Origin: Falsiphaeobacter marinintestinus
Lineage (GTDB): Bacteria > Pseudomonadota > Alphaproteobacteria > Rhodobacterales > Rhodobacteraceae
Length of the DNA stretch: 64,000 bases
Reading direction: 5' to 3'
Assembly (NCBI RefSeq): GCF_007923355.1
Contig: NZ_VOGO01000004.1
Location: forward strand, 1-64,000
Both the position numbers and the translations under genes were made by a program. How positions within the stretch are numbered: the stretch's first letter is position 1; the number at the start of each line of letters is the position of its first letter. Below are positions 63,269-64,000 of this stretch, in pieces. The notes under the pieces were generated by a model. That model worked only from the letters and a program-made list of their open reading frames with translations. It searched no databases and had not been told where the DNA came from.

Positions 63269-64000
63269 ATGTCCTTTGCCAACCCTCTTTCGATGTTCGA
63301 CGTCAAAGGTGACACCGCCCTGATCACCGGCGCCTCGGGTGCATTTGGCATGGTCGCCGCGCGTGTATTGGCCGGGGCCGGGTGCAATCTTGTGCTGGCC
63401 GCCGGTAATCAGGCAGCGCTGGACGAGATCGCCGAAGAATGCCGCGGCATGGGCGCGGCGGTTGTTGCCGTGAACGCCCGCCCCTCGGACGAAACTGCCT
63501 GTCAGGCTCTGGTCGACAAGGCCGTCGCTGAATTTGGCAAGCTCGACATTCTGGTCGTGGCGTCCGGTATGAACAAGGTCGCACTGATCAACGACATGAC
63601 CCCGGATACGTTCCAGTCAGTGATGGACGCCAACGTCAACCAAAGCTGGCTTTTGGCCCGTGCCGCCGCCGGACAAATGAAGACCCAAGGGTACGGCAAG
63701 ATCGTTCTGGTCAGCTCGGCGCGCGGTCTGTTGGGCCATCCGGCGGGCTATACCGCCTATTGTGCCTCGAAATCGGCGACCGATGGCATCACCAAGGCGC
63801 TGGGCTGCGAACTTGGCCCCACCGGAATAACCGTCAACGCCATCGCACCCACTGTCTTCCGTTCGCCTCTGACCGCATGGATGTTTGAAGACACGGACGA
63901 GGCCAAAAAGGTCCGCGCCGGGTTCTTGTCCCGCGTACCCAAGGGCCGGTTGGGCGAACCCGAGGATCTGGCCGGGCCGCTGCTGTTCCTTGCTTCGAAA
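63269..64000 (+). CDS. SDR-family oxidoreductase, 3' end beyond the window
   Basis: 244 codons are visible and open to the window edge. The NAD(P)-binding motif is TGASGAFG at about residues 20-27. S, Y and K of the catalytic set are seen in VLVSSARG and YTAYCASKSA (YxxxK). ITVNAIAPTVFRSPL follows, typical of the family. It likely oxidises or reduces the alcohol or keto group of a pathway intermediate. The last residues in the window are FLASK, so only the C-terminal part is missing. Confidence 0.85.
   Translation, partial: MSFANPLSMFDVKGDTALITGASGAFGMVAARVLAGAGCNLVLAAGNQAALDEIAEECRGMGAAVVAVNARPSDETACQALVDKAVAEFGKLDILVVASGMNKVALINDMTPDTFQSVMDANVNQSWLLARAAAGQMKTQGYGKIVLVSSARGLLGHPAGYTAYCASKSATDGITKALGCELGPTGITVNAIAPTVFRSPLTAWMFEDTDEAKKVRAGFLSRVPKGRLGEPEDLAGPLLFLASK

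Overview
The window looks like part of a marine alphaproteobacterial chromosome, most likely from the Roseobacter group (Rhodobacteraceae). GC content is high. The gene families and their order fit that group: a ProXWV-type quaternary-amine importer beside dimethylglycine-dehydrogenase-like enzymes, an hmuSTUV heme cluster with exbB/exbD/tonB, an imelysin/di-heme/DUF1513 cluster, and RTX proteins. The assignment rests on gene content only. I found no rRNA, tRNA or CRISPR.

1-14.5 kb is an accessory region full of decayed mobile DNA. Two related IS3-family remnants with outward ends flank two tyrosine-recombinase pseudogenes. Each pseudogene carries an in-frame stop where a Trp codon is expected. 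A 1786-residue RTX/LamG protein, a class III nucleotide cyclase fused to TolB-like and TPR regions, and a small RTX protein follow. Remnants of IS21 (istB), IS1380 and further IS3 elements lie among them.

14.5-28 kb holds two paralogous catabolic clusters. One has an amine ABC importer (binding protein, ATPase, double permease), a choline-kinase-like protein and a FAD/GcvT demethylase-like enzyme. The other has an inositol-monophosphatase-family enzyme, a second choline-kinase-like protein and a second FAD/GcvT enzyme. Each has its own DeoR-family regulator. The two divergent promoter regions share a nearly identical element that begins with an 18-bp identical block, which suggests one regulon. 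A beta-propeller RTX protein follows at 28-30 kb.

30-39 kb is a heme uptake locus: a TonB-dependent receptor diverging from hmuS-hmuT-hmuU-hmuV, a VOC-family gene, exbB, two exbD genes and tonB. At 39.3-42.5 kb lies a cytoplasmic reductive dehalogenase fused to a phthalate-dioxygenase-reductase-like module. Next come a Ca2+-type P-ATPase and a three-gene HlyD/ABC-2 export operon (45.5-50.4 kb).

50.7-57.5 kb carries a PhoX-like protein with its own terminator, then an iron-related periplasmic set: imelysin, di-heme cytochrome, second imelysin, DUF1513. A secreted caspase-like protein with an EF-hand-like loop and three tandem copies of an unrecognised ~200-residue domain occupies 57.5-60.9 kb. 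The window ends with an IclR regulator diverging from a metal-dependent cyclase/hydrolase, a cupin and an SDR cut by the window edge.
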